Origin: an uncultured Oscillospiraceae bacterium
Lineage (GTDB): Bacteria; Bacillota; Clostridia; Oscillospirales; Oscillospiraceae
Reading direction: 5' to 3'
DNA: 64,000 nt
Assembly: GCA_947631865.1 (NCBI GenBank)
Contig: CANRNF010000002.1
Span: 1-64,000, forward strand
Below the pieces are notes generated by a model. The model was not told where the DNA came from. It was given only the letters and a program-made list of their open reading frames with translations, and ran no database searches. Each line of letters begins with the position of its first letter. Positions within the stretch are counted from its first letter, which is position 1. The position numbers and the translations under genes are program-made. Of the stretch, positions 50,846 through 58,518 are shown in pieces.

Positions 50846-52111
50846 TCAGCCGTTCAGGATGTCCTGGACCTGCTCGTTCATGTTGGCGATGCCCTCGTCC
50901 ACGGTCTCAGCGCCGGTCATGATGGCGTCATGCTCGGTGTTGAGGACGGTCTCGATCTCGCTGGCCTTGTCGGTCAGAGGCATCTCCAGATACACCGCCA
51001 CGGTGTTCAGAGCCTCCACGGAGGCCTCGTCATCGGGGAAGCCCGGGGTAGCGGCAATGATCTGGTTGATGTCGGGGGAGCTGACGGCGGGGAAGGTGCC
51101 GGTGCCGGCCAGGATGGCGGCGGCCTCAGCGGAGGCGCACCAGTCGACGAAGTCGATGGCCAGATCCTTCTTCTCGGAGTTGACGTTGACGGCAAGGCTG
51201 GTCACGGTGCCCAGGGTGGTGCCGGCCTCGACCCCTTCGGGATGGGGATACTTGACCATGCCGAAGTTGACGGGCTCCACGCCGTTGGCCTCGGCCTCGG
51301 CGTTATAGGTCTGCAGGGTAGCCAGGAACCAGCTGCCCATGTTGCACATGGCGGCCTGGCCGTTCTCGAACACGCCGCTGTAGTGAGCGCCGCTGGTCTT
51401 GGCCTCGCCGTAGTCCATGACGATGCCGTCTTCCTGCTCAGCCAGGACCATCTCGTAGTAGGGCTTCAGGAAGTCATAGGTGCCGTCGATGATGGAGTGC
51501 TCGCCATCCAGGATGCCGAACAGGGTCACGTCGGAGCGCCAGGTGTGATAGTGGTTGCCGTAGACCTTCTCGGCGCCCTCGCCGGAGGTCATCTGGCGGG
51601 CCAGCGCGTCGAACTCCTCCATGGTCATGTCGTTGGTGGGATAGTCAACGCCCGCGGCGTCGAACAGGTCCTTGTTGTAGAACAGGACCCAGAAGTCGGA
51701 CCGGAAGGGAACGGCGTAGAAGTTGCCGTCAGCGGCGGTCAGCTGCTCCAGGATGCCGCCGAAGCTCTCCACGGGGGTGGTGAGGTGGTCGTTCATGGGC
51801 TCCAGAACTTCCAGGTTGATCAGGTTGGCATAGCCGGGGATGTCCTTGATGGACAGCACGTCCAGCTCGCCGTTGCCGCCGGCCAGCTGGGTGGCCAGGC
51901 TGGTCATGTAGTCGGTGGAGCCGAGGTCGACGATCTCGATCTTGACGCCCTCATGGCTGGCCTCATAGCCGTCGGCCAGGGCCTGCCAGTAGGCGGTGGA
52001 CTCCAGGTCCCACAGGGCCCAGGTCAGGGTCTCCTCCTCCGCGGCCATCGCGGGGATCGCCAGGGAGAAGCACATCATCAGAGCAAGGACAAGAGCAAGA
52101 AGTTTGCGCAT
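50846..52111 (-). CDS. Extracellular carbohydrate-binding protein (family 1 SBP)
   Basis: About 421 residues. The start at 52111 is preferred: GGAGG lies nine bases upstream, and it gives the signal peptide RKLLALVLALMMCFSLAIPAMA. The track start at 52219 includes the regulatory region. No lipobox Cys follows the signal, unlike most Gram-positive binding proteins. Family features include TLTWALWDLESTAYWQALADGYEASHEGVKIE-like sequence, YAVPFRSDFWVLFYNKDLFDAAG and AAMCNMGSWFL. It is the first gene of the leftward sugar uptake operon, under the four repeats at 52198-52300. Confidence 0.92.
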   Translation of the reverse strand: MRKLLALVLALMMCFSLAIPAMAAEEETLTWALWDLESTAYWQALADGYEASHEGVKIEIVDLGSTDYMTSLATQLAGGNGELDVLSIKDIPGYANLINLEVLEPMNDHLTTPVESFGGILEQLTAADGNFYAVPFRSDFWVLFYNKDLFDAAGVDYPTNDMTMEEFDALARQMTSGEGAEKVYGNHYHTWRSDVTLFGILDGEHSIIDGTYDFLKPYYEMVLAEQEDGIVMDYGEAKTSGAHYSGVFENGQAAMCNMGSWFLATLQTYNAEAEANGVEPVNFGMVKYPHPEGVEAGTTLGTVTSLAVNVNSEKKDLAIDFVDWCASAEAAAILAGTGTFPAVSSPDINQIIAATPGFPDDEASVEALNTVAVYLEMPLTDKASEIETVLNTEHDAIMTGAETVDEGIANMNEQVQDILNG

Positions 52112-52197
52112 GGTGTTCATCCTCCAATTAAAATGTATTTTGCCGGCAGGCATGCCCGCCGACCCTTTCTGGTCTGATTTTAATGTATGATTGTGAT

Positions 52198-52300
52198 AAA
52201 AAGGCATGGTATTTTTCAAGAAAAACCATATAATTTTTACGGTTTTGGTCCATTATTCCTGAAAACATATAATATTTCTCGCAAAACATGTAAAATTTCC
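52198..52300. promoter_or_regulatory. Four direct repeats, candidate response-regulator sites
   Basis: An A+T-rich motif of the form AAAAnCATRTAATTTTT occurs four times with its CAT at 52205, 52227, 52266 and 52287, that is, two pairs spaced 22 and 21 bp. Such two-turn direct repeats are typical binding sites of AraC-type response regulators. They lie between the divergent binding-protein operon and the kinase/regulator operon. The 320-base gap holds no believable gene; the short ORF in it is a chance frame. Confidence 0.65.
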
Positions 52301-52361
52301 GTTTCACCAAAACGCACGGTCGGAACGGGGACCCATTTTGTGCGCTTTGCGCAAGTTTTCC

Positions 52362-52391
52362 TTGACAGGGCGAGAGATGGTGGGATACCAT
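52362..52391 (+). promoter_or_regulatory. Promoter of the kinase/regulator operon
   Basis: TTGACA (52362-52367), an 18-bp spacer and TACCAT as a weak -10 (52386-52391). It lies ~40 bases before the kinase start. Confidence 0.55.
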
Positions 52392-52431
52392 AAATTTAAT
52401 AGATACGCCGGGAGAGGGGAGGGACGCCGCT

Positions 52432-54240
52432 GTGGAAAAAGGCAGAAGGATGCGCCGGGGAAGCATCCAGCGGCGGGTGCTCCTGCTGGCGCTGGTGTTC
52501 ACCCTCTTGGCGGCGGCGGTCATCGCCGTTGGCAGCGCCAGGGTGATGGCGGCCCGGCTGGAGAGCACGGCTTTCCGCTCGGCGGAGTACGCTCTGGAGA
52601 CTGCCTCCTCTGCCGTCCGCAGCGGGATAGACGAGGTGGACTCTCTGGCCGCCTGGTGCTCGGCGGATCCCTCCATCCGCACATGGCTTTTGGAGGGCGG
52701 CAGCCAGTCGAGAAAGCAGAACGTGTACATCACCCTCACGGGCAAGTTCAACTCCATGCGGGCGGCGCCCTATTTACAGCACTTCGTCCTCTTCAGCGCC
52801 GACGGCAGCTACATGAGCTTCGGTACCTACAGCAGCCAGGTCGCCGTGAATCTGGGCAGCGAGGAGGCCCGCGCGTCCCTGCCCGGCTTCGGAGAGGAGG
52901 AAAGCTGGCGGCAGATCGTGTCCGACCCCCTGGTGCTGGCCAGCCGTGCGCCGGACAGCATCCCCATCGTCCGGGCCCTCACCAACGCAAACGGACACAT
53001 GGGCCGGGTCTGCATCGGCGTGTCCCCGTCCCTCATCACCGACGCCCTGCGCACCATCAGCCTCACCGACGGCGGGCGGCTCTACTGGAGGATGGGGGGC
53101 ATGCTCTACGCGGTGGAGGAGGGAAAGCTCACCCAGGCGGAGCCTATGACGGACTTGGAACCGTATGCCATGCGCTCCGACGAGACCCTCTCTCCCGACA
53201 CGGAGCTTTTTAAGACGGAGCGGGACGGGCAGGACCTCTATATAGTGAGCCGCCCGGTGGGGGTGCATGACCTATATCTCGTGGAGACCATGCCCCGGCC
53301 CGTGTACGCCGGCATGGTCGGCGCGCTGTTGTCGCCCGCGGCGGCCAGCTTGCTGGTGATATTCCTCCTGGGCGTGGTGCTGGCGGCGATGCTCCATAAG
53401 CAGGTGGCCGAACCGGTGGTGGCCCTGCGCCGCCGGATAGAGCGTATCAGCGCCGGGGACTTCACGGTGGACCCGGATATCGAGTGGAACAACGAGATGG
53501 GGGACATCGGCCGGGGCCTGAATCAGGTGTCCCGGAGCATCACCGCCCTCATGGACAAGCGCATCGAGGACGAGAAGCAGAAGCAGGATATGGAATACCG
53601 TATGCTGCAAAATCAGATCAACCCCCACTTCATCTATAACGCCCTCAACAGCATCAAGTGGATGGCGGCCATCCAGCACGCCCCCGGTATCGAGGAGATG
53701 GTGACGGCCCTGTCCCGGCTTTTGAAGAGCGTTTCCAAGGGCAACGAGCGGCTGGTGCCGCTCTATGAGGAGTTCGCGCTGCTGAACGACTATTTCACCA
53801 TCGAGCAGTACCGCTACGGGGGCACCATCACCCTGGACGTGGACTACATCGAGGACGAGGCCCTGGCGAGGGAGTGCCTCATCCCCCGGTTTACCCTCCA
53901 GCCCCTGGTGGAGAACGCCATCTTCCACGGTATCGAGCCCAAGGGCCGGGCCGGGGAGATACGCCTCACGGTGACCCGGGAGCGGGAGAGCGGGGACGTG
54001 CTGCTTAAGCTCCACGACGACGGCGTGGGCATGACGGCGGAGCAGGCGGAAAAGGCTCTTTCCGAGCCCAGCCCCGAGGAGGCGGCAGCCAAGTTCCGCC
54101 ATGTGGGCATGTGGAACGTCCACAGGCGGCTGCAGTATATCTTCGGGGAAGCCTATGGCCTGGCCATTGAGAGCACGCCCGGCGTGGGCACCACCGTCAC
54201 GGTCCGGCTGCCTGGCCGGGAGGGGGAGGGGAGAGAATGA
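52432..54240 (+). CDS. Sensor histidine kinase, YesM/LytS type
   Basis: 602 residues, GTG start at 52432 with a GGGAGGG-type site; the ATG at 52450 is possible. Membrane helices at ~residues 15-38 (VLLLALVFTLLAAAVIAVGS) and ~300-325 flank an extracytoplasmic sensor domain. A HAMP domain (LRRRIERISAGDFTVD) follows. The kinase core is of the His_kinase type: QNQINPHFIYNALNSIKWM contains the phospho-accepting His, and LQPLVENAIFHGIEPKG and DDGVGM form the ATP site. It overlaps the response-regulator gene by 4 bases. It probably senses an extracellular sugar or the binding protein. Confidence 0.94.
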   Translation: MEKGRRMRRGSIQRRVLLLALVFTLLAAAVIAVGSARVMAARLESTAFRSAEYALETASSAVRSGIDEVDSLAAWCSADPSIRTWLLEGGSQSRKQNVYITLTGKFNSMRAAPYLQHFVLFSADGSYMSFGTYSSQVAVNLGSEEARASLPGFGEEESWRQIVSDPLVLASRAPDSIPIVRALTNANGHMGRVCIGVSPSLITDALRTISLTDGGRLYWRMGGMLYAVEEGKLTQAEPMTDLEPYAMRSDETLSPDTELFKTERDGQDLYIVSRPVGVHDLYLVETMPRPVYAGMVGALLSPAAASLLVIFLLGVVLAAMLHKQVAEPVVALRRRIERISAGDFTVDPDIEWNNEMGDIGRGLNQVSRSITALMDKRIEDEKQKQDMEYRMLQNQINPHFIYNALNSIKWMAAIQHAPGIEEMVTALSRLLKSVSKGNERLVPLYEEFALLNDYFTIEQYRYGGTITLDVDYIEDEALARECLIPRFTLQPLVENAIFHGIEPKGRAGEIRLTVTRERESGDVLLKLHDDGVGMTAEQAEKALSEPSPEEAAAKFRHVGMWNVHRRLQYIFGEAYGLAIESTPGVGTTVTVRLPGREGEGRE

Positions 54241-55502
54241 TCCGGGTATATCTTGCGGACGACGAGCCCCTGGTCCTCATCGGGATGCAGGGAATATTGG
54301 ACTGGTCCAGCCTGGGCTATGAGATCGTGGGCACGGCCTCCAACGGCGCGGACGCCCTGCGGGACGTGGAGGCCCTCCACCCGGACATCGTGATCACGGA
54401 CATCATGATGCCCCTGATGGACGGGCTGGAACTGGCGGAGACCTGCCGGAAGAGGGATCCCACCCTGCCGGTGTTCATCATCCTCACCAGCTACGAGCAG
54501 GTCGACTACATGAAGCGCAGCATCCGATTTGGGGCTGTGGAGTATCTGAACAAGATGGACCTGACGGCCCAGAGCCTGCGGGCGGCATTGGAGCGGGCCC
54601 GGAAGGCCGTGGAGAAGGAGATGGTCCTGCGGGCGCCGGCGGCGCCGCCGGCGGGGAGCGTGGATATGTACCGGGAGCGGTTTTTCCTGCAGCTCTACGG
54701 CGGCTTCTTCACGGAGCGGGAGACCTTCGACCGGGCGGCGGAGGAGCTGAGCCTTACGTTCGACGCGCCCTTTTACACCGTGGCGCTGGCGGAGCTTCAA
54801 TGCTCCGATGAGGAGACGGCCCGGTCCCCCGGCCTGAGCGCCGGCGTCACCGGCATGGCGGCCAAGACCATGCCCCGGTATATGCCCTGCTGGGTGACCG
54901 GGCTGGATCTGCGGCATTTTTCCGTGCTGATCCCCCTGCAGGACCGGCAGGGCCTGACGGAGCAGCTAAGGCCCGTGCTGGAGAAGACGGGGGAGATACT
55001 TTATAAGTATTTCAGCACGCCCCTCTATTGGGTGGTGGGCCCGCCGGTGGCGGACATCCTGCAAGCCGGCCGGAGCCAGCAGGCGGCCATGGACGCCCTG
55101 CCCCTGCTGGGGGCGGCGAGGCCGGTATGCTTCTGCCCGGAAACTCCCGCCGGTTCCCCTGACAGCCGGACGCGGCTGGTGGCCCAGGCCCAGGAGTATA
55201 TCCGCCGGAACCTGAATAAGCGCCTGTCCCTGAACGACGTGGCCTCCGCCTTCAACTTCAGCCCCAACTATCTCAGCCAGATGTTCTCCCAGAACGGGCG
55301 GAGCTTCGTGGAGTTCGTCACCAGCGCCCGCATCGAGGCGGCCAAGCACCTGATGGCATCCACGGACATGAAGATATACGAGATCAGCGAGCGGGTGGGC
55401 TTTGACAGCGCCTTCTATTTCAGCAAGGTGTTCAAGAAGCTGGAGGGCGTCAGCCCCCGGGAGTATATGAAAAAGCTGAGGGATCAGGTCGATGATACGT
55501 GA
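54237..55502 (+). CDS. Response regulator, REC plus AraC-type DNA-binding domain (YesN-like)
   Basis: 421 residues. The receiver domain starts IRVYLADDEPLVLIGMQGIL, with the phospho-acceptor Asp in PDIVITDIMMPLMDG and the conserved Lys in VEYLNKMDL. A ~170-residue middle region follows. The C-terminal ~100 residues hold two AraC helix-turn-helix units: KRLSLNDVASAFNFSPNYLSQMF and KIYEISERVGFDSAFYFSKVFKKLEGVSPREY. It is the partner of the overlapping kinase and the likely activator of the divergent sugar uptake operon and of the downstream genes. It overlaps the heparinase-like gene by 11 bases. Confidence 0.94.
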   Translation: MIRVYLADDEPLVLIGMQGILDWSSLGYEIVGTASNGADALRDVEALHPDIVITDIMMPLMDGLELAETCRKRDPTLPVFIILTSYEQVDYMKRSIRFGAVEYLNKMDLTAQSLRAALERARKAVEKEMVLRAPAAPPAGSVDMYRERFFLQLYGGFFTERETFDRAAEELSLTFDAPFYTVALAELQCSDEETARSPGLSAGVTGMAAKTMPRYMPCWVTGLDLRHFSVLIPLQDRQGLTEQLRPVLEKTGEILYKYFSTPLYWVVGPPVADILQAGRSQQAAMDALPLLGAARPVCFCPETPAGSPDSRTRLVAQAQEYIRRNLNKRLSLNDVASAFNFSPNYLSQMFSQNGRSFVEFVTSARIEAAKHLMASTDMKIYEISERVGFDSAFYFSKVFKKLEGVSPREYMKKLRDQVDDT

Positions 55503-57315
55503 ACTTCTGGAAAAGAGCGCCTGGACGGCCCAAAAGCCCCGCCTGGCCCCGGCCGTGGGGAGCGGGGCGTGGAAGGCGCTCCCGGCTGCGGAGCGAATGC
55601 TCGCGGCGGGGGACGAGGCGCTGCGCACGGCAAAAAAGCCGCCCATATTGCCCTTAAAGCTGTGGCTGGCCTATACGGAGCGGGGCGACCGGACAGGTTA
55701 TGAGACGCCCTACTTCGCCCGGCGGCGGACGCTGTGCGATCTCGTGATGGCGGAGTGCGTCTCCGGCCGGGGGCGGTATATCCCCGCCATCGCGGACTAT
55801 CTGTGGGCCATCTGCGAGGAGAGCGCCTGGCAGCTGCCCGCCCACAACGTGTACGTGAGAGACACGCCGGCCCTTCCCCTGCCGGACATAAAGCGGCCGG
55901 TGGTTGACCTGTTCGCCGCGGAGACGGGGGCCACGATGGCGCTGGCCCGCTTGCTGCTGGGCCGTGAGCTGGACAAGCATGCCCCCGGACTGGCCGGGCG
56001 GGTGAGGGGTGAGGTCCGCCGGCGGGTGCTGCGGCCCTATCTTAACGACCACTTCTGGTGGATGGCGGACACGGATGATCCCAGGGACAAGCCCGTGTGC
56101 AACTGGACCCCCTGGTGCACCCAGAACGTGCTGCTGGCCGCGGCGGCGCTGCTGCCGGCCCGGGCATTGCCTCCCTATGTGAACAAAGCGGCGGCGGGGC
56201 TGGACAGCTTTCTTGCCGAATATGGCCAGGACGGCTGCTGCAACGAGGGGGCCCAATATTACGGTCACGCGGCGCTGACGCTTTATAGCGCCCTGGAGCT
56301 TATGTGCCAAATGGCGCCGGGGGTGTTGGACGACCTGTGGAAGGAGCCGAAGCTGCGCCACATGGCGGAGTACATCGTACATATGCACGTGGCGGGGCCT
56401 TACTATCTCAATTTCGCCGACTGCAGCCCCCTGGCGGGGCGGCGGGGCGCGCGGGAATATCTGTTCGCCAAGCGGGTGGGCAGCGAGTCCCTGCGGACCC
56501 TGGCGGCTATGGATGCGGCGGAGGAGGCCCGGGAAAACCCCGCGGACAACTCCGGGGGCATCAGCCTCTATGAGCGCATCCAGACCGCTTTCGCGGAGGA
56601 GGAGATGCTGGCCGAGGCGGAAGAGCATAAGGGCCGGCCCATCCCCGCCGCGCCGGATATATGGTACCCCAGCGTGGGGGTGCTCTCCGTCCGGCGGGGG
56701 GCCTATATGCTGGGGGCCAAGGCCGGCTGCAACGACGACAGCCACAACCACAACGACACAGGCAGTCTCATCCTCTATAAGGACGGCCGGCCCCTGCTCA
56801 TCGACGTGGGCGTGGAGAGCTATACCGCCAAGACCTTCAGCGACCGGCGCTATGAGATATGGACCATGCAGTCCAGCTGGCACAACCTGCCGGAATTCGA
56901 CCCGGCGGGCGGGCAATACCAGCAGCTGCCCGGCCCGGACGCCCGGGCGGAGCATGTGGAGGTGGACCCGGACCTTTCCGGCATATCCATGGACATTGCC
57001 GCGGCCTATGGGCCTGTACCGGGGCTGGGGAGCTACCGCCGGCGGATGGCCCTTGACGCCTCGGGTCTTACAGTAGAGGAAGCCACCGACTATCCGGGTG
57101 CTGTCGCCCTCAGCCTCATGAGCGCCGAAAAGCCGGAGGCAGAGGGAGATACCGTCCGCTTCGGGACGCTGGGCCAGGCCGTGGTGCGCGGCGCGGACCG
57201 CATCACATGGGAGGCGGTCCCTGTCCGGGATGAGCGGCTGCGGGCGGCCTGGCCGGAGACGATCTACCGGACGCGGATATATTTCACCGGCAAAGTGAAA
57301 GTGGAAGTGCGTTAA
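55492..57315 (+). CDS. Heparinase II/III family protein (polysaccharide lyase-like)
   Basis: 607 residues without a signal peptide. Residues ~40-350 form an (alpha/alpha)-toroid-like helical region with NEGAQYYGHAALTLYSALELM. Residues ~380-600 are the beta-sandwich heparinase II/III C-terminal domain, with GCNDDSHNHNDTGSLILYKDGRPLLIDVG, the family's most conserved block containing the metal/catalytic His residues. Family members cleave uronic-acid glycosides by beta-elimination. A cytoplasmic location suggests action on imported oligosaccharides, before or beside GH88. Exact substrate is unknown; rhamnose-uronic acid chains are inferred from the neighbours. Confidence 0.87.
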   Translation: MIRELLEKSAWTAQKPRLAPAVGSGAWKALPAAERMLAAGDEALRTAKKPPILPLKLWLAYTERGDRTGYETPYFARRRTLCDLVMAECVSGRGRYIPAIADYLWAICEESAWQLPAHNVYVRDTPALPLPDIKRPVVDLFAAETGATMALARLLLGRELDKHAPGLAGRVRGEVRRRVLRPYLNDHFWWMADTDDPRDKPVCNWTPWCTQNVLLAAAALLPARALPPYVNKAAAGLDSFLAEYGQDGCCNEGAQYYGHAALTLYSALELMCQMAPGVLDDLWKEPKLRHMAEYIVHMHVAGPYYLNFADCSPLAGRRGAREYLFAKRVGSESLRTLAAMDAAEEARENPADNSGGISLYERIQTAFAEEEMLAEAEEHKGRPIPAAPDIWYPSVGVLSVRRGAYMLGAKAGCNDDSHNHNDTGSLILYKDGRPLLIDVGVESYTAKTFSDRRYEIWTMQSSWHNLPEFDPAGGQYQQLPGPDARAEHVEVDPDLSGISMDIAAAYGPVPGLGSYRRRMALDASGLTVEEATDYPGAVALSLMSAEKPEAEGDTVRFGTLGQAVVRGADRITWEAVPVRDERLRAAWPETIYRTRIYFTGKVKVEVR

Positions 57316-57336
57316 AGCATTCAGGAGGGAAGACAA

Positions 57337-58152
57337 ATGCCACAGGAACCCATCAAGCTGAAGATACTGGACGCGGCGGGCCGGGTGCTTCTGACAGCCC
57401 CGGCGGCGGAGCAGGTGAGCCTCGTCTACGCCAACGCCTATGCCCCCGGAGACCGGGTGGCCCTGGAGATCGGCCAGCCGGGGCAGTACTGCGTGGTGCA
57501 GTTCGAGGACACCATGCCTCCGGCACTGATATACGTGGTGAAAAGGGAGATCAACTTCGCAATCCCCTTTGGGGAACAGGCCAGCGTCTTTAATCCCAAG
57601 AGCTTCACCGGCTCCTGCCATGTGGTCCGGGCCCGGCTGGCGGAGCCGGAGGAGATCGCCGCCCGGCGGAACCTGGCCTTCGATCCCTACGACAGCCACG
57701 GCGACACCGGGTTTTATCCCCATGCCGCCGCCAATGTGGAGACCCGGGGGGAGGCGGTGTTCGCCGCCCGCAACGCCATCGACGGCGTATATGAAAACGA
57801 CGCCCACGGCGTCTGGCCCTACCAGAGCTGGGGCATCAACCGGGACCCCAACGCCGCGCTGACCCTCTCCTTTGGCCGGCCGGTGACGGTAGACGAGCTG
57901 CGCCTCACCCTGCGGGCGGATTTTCCCCACGACAGCTGGTGGACCAGCGCCACGGTCCGCTTCAGCGACGGGAGCGAGGAGACTCTTTCCCTGCGCCGGG
58001 ACGCCGCCCCCCAGCGGTTCCCCATCGCGCCCCGCACGGTCACGGAGCTGACGCTCTTTAAGCTCATCAAGGCGGACGACCCCAGCCCCTTCCCGGCCCT
58101 GACCCAGATCGAGGCCTGGGGCACCGAGACGCCGGCAAGTGATCCAATATAG
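57337..58152 (+). CDS. Cytoplasmic protein with discoidin-like carbohydrate-binding domain
   Basis: 271 residues, RBS AGGAGGG. The first ~100 residues are a beta-rich region (GRVLLTAPAAEQVSLVYANAYAPGDRVALE). The rest resembles an F5/8 type C (discoidin) fold: NLAFDPYDSHGDTGFYPHAAANVE, ARNAIDGVYENDAHGVWPYQSWG, then the DELRLTLRADFPHDSWW strand. No signal peptide or catalytic motif is visible. Position between the heparinase-like gene and rhaM suggests binding of a rhamnose-containing ligand, but the function is unproven. Confidence 0.65.
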   Translation: MPQEPIKLKILDAAGRVLLTAPAAEQVSLVYANAYAPGDRVALEIGQPGQYCVVQFEDTMPPALIYVVKREINFAIPFGEQASVFNPKSFTGSCHVVRARLAEPEEIAARRNLAFDPYDSHGDTGFYPHAAANVETRGEAVFAARNAIDGVYENDAHGVWPYQSWGINRDPNAALTLSFGRPVTVDELRLTLRADFPHDSWWTSATVRFSDGSEETLSLRRDAAPQRFPIAPRTVTELTLFKLIKADDPSPFPALTQIEAWGTETPASDPI

Positions 58153-58170
58153 ACAGGGAGGACGGATACG

Positions 58171-58485
58171 ATGATACGCAAGGGGTTCAAAATGAAGCTG
58201 TATCCCGGCATGGCAGAGGAGTACGCCCGGCGGCACAACGCCCTCTGGCAGGAGATGCGGGATATGATCCACGAGTATGGCGGGCACAATTACTCCATCT
58301 ATCTGGACGTGGAGACCAACGTGCTCTACGGCTATATCGAGATCGAGGACGAGGCGCGCTGGGCCGCGTCGGCGGATACGCCCATCAACCGCAAGTGGTG
58401 GGACTACATGGCCGATATCATGGACACGAATCCGGACAACAGCCCCGTCTCCACGGACCTGCTGCCGGTGTTCCACCTGGACTGA
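58171..58485 (+). CDS. rhaM: L-rhamnose mutarotase
   Basis: 104 residues. Interconverts the alpha and beta anomers of L-rhamnose so that it can be isomerised. The family pattern is clear: FKMKLYPGMAEEYARRHNALW (conserved His), HNYSIYLDVETNVLYGYIEIED and NRKWWDYMADIMDTNPDNSPV. RBS GGGAGG. It is the clearest marker that the operon handles rhamnose. Confidence 0.96.
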   Translation: MIRKGFKMKLYPGMAEEYARRHNALWQEMRDMIHEYGGHNYSIYLDVETNVLYGYIEIEDEARWAASADTPINRKWWDYMADIMDTNPDNSPVSTDLLPVFHLD

Positions 58486-58518
58486 CAGCGGCTGAATAAT
58501 ACCGACAGGGGTGATGAT

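Noticed and set aside
52128-52757. Minus-strand ORF of 209 residues, and the + strand 68-residue ORF at 52187
   Set aside because: Both are chance frames covering the intergenic regulatory region and the kinase start; neither resembles a protein family.
52111-54240. LytTR-type quorum-sensing assignment for the kinase pair
   Set aside because: The response regulator carries AraC-type helix-turn-helix units, and the kinase is of the YesM class linked to sugar uptake.
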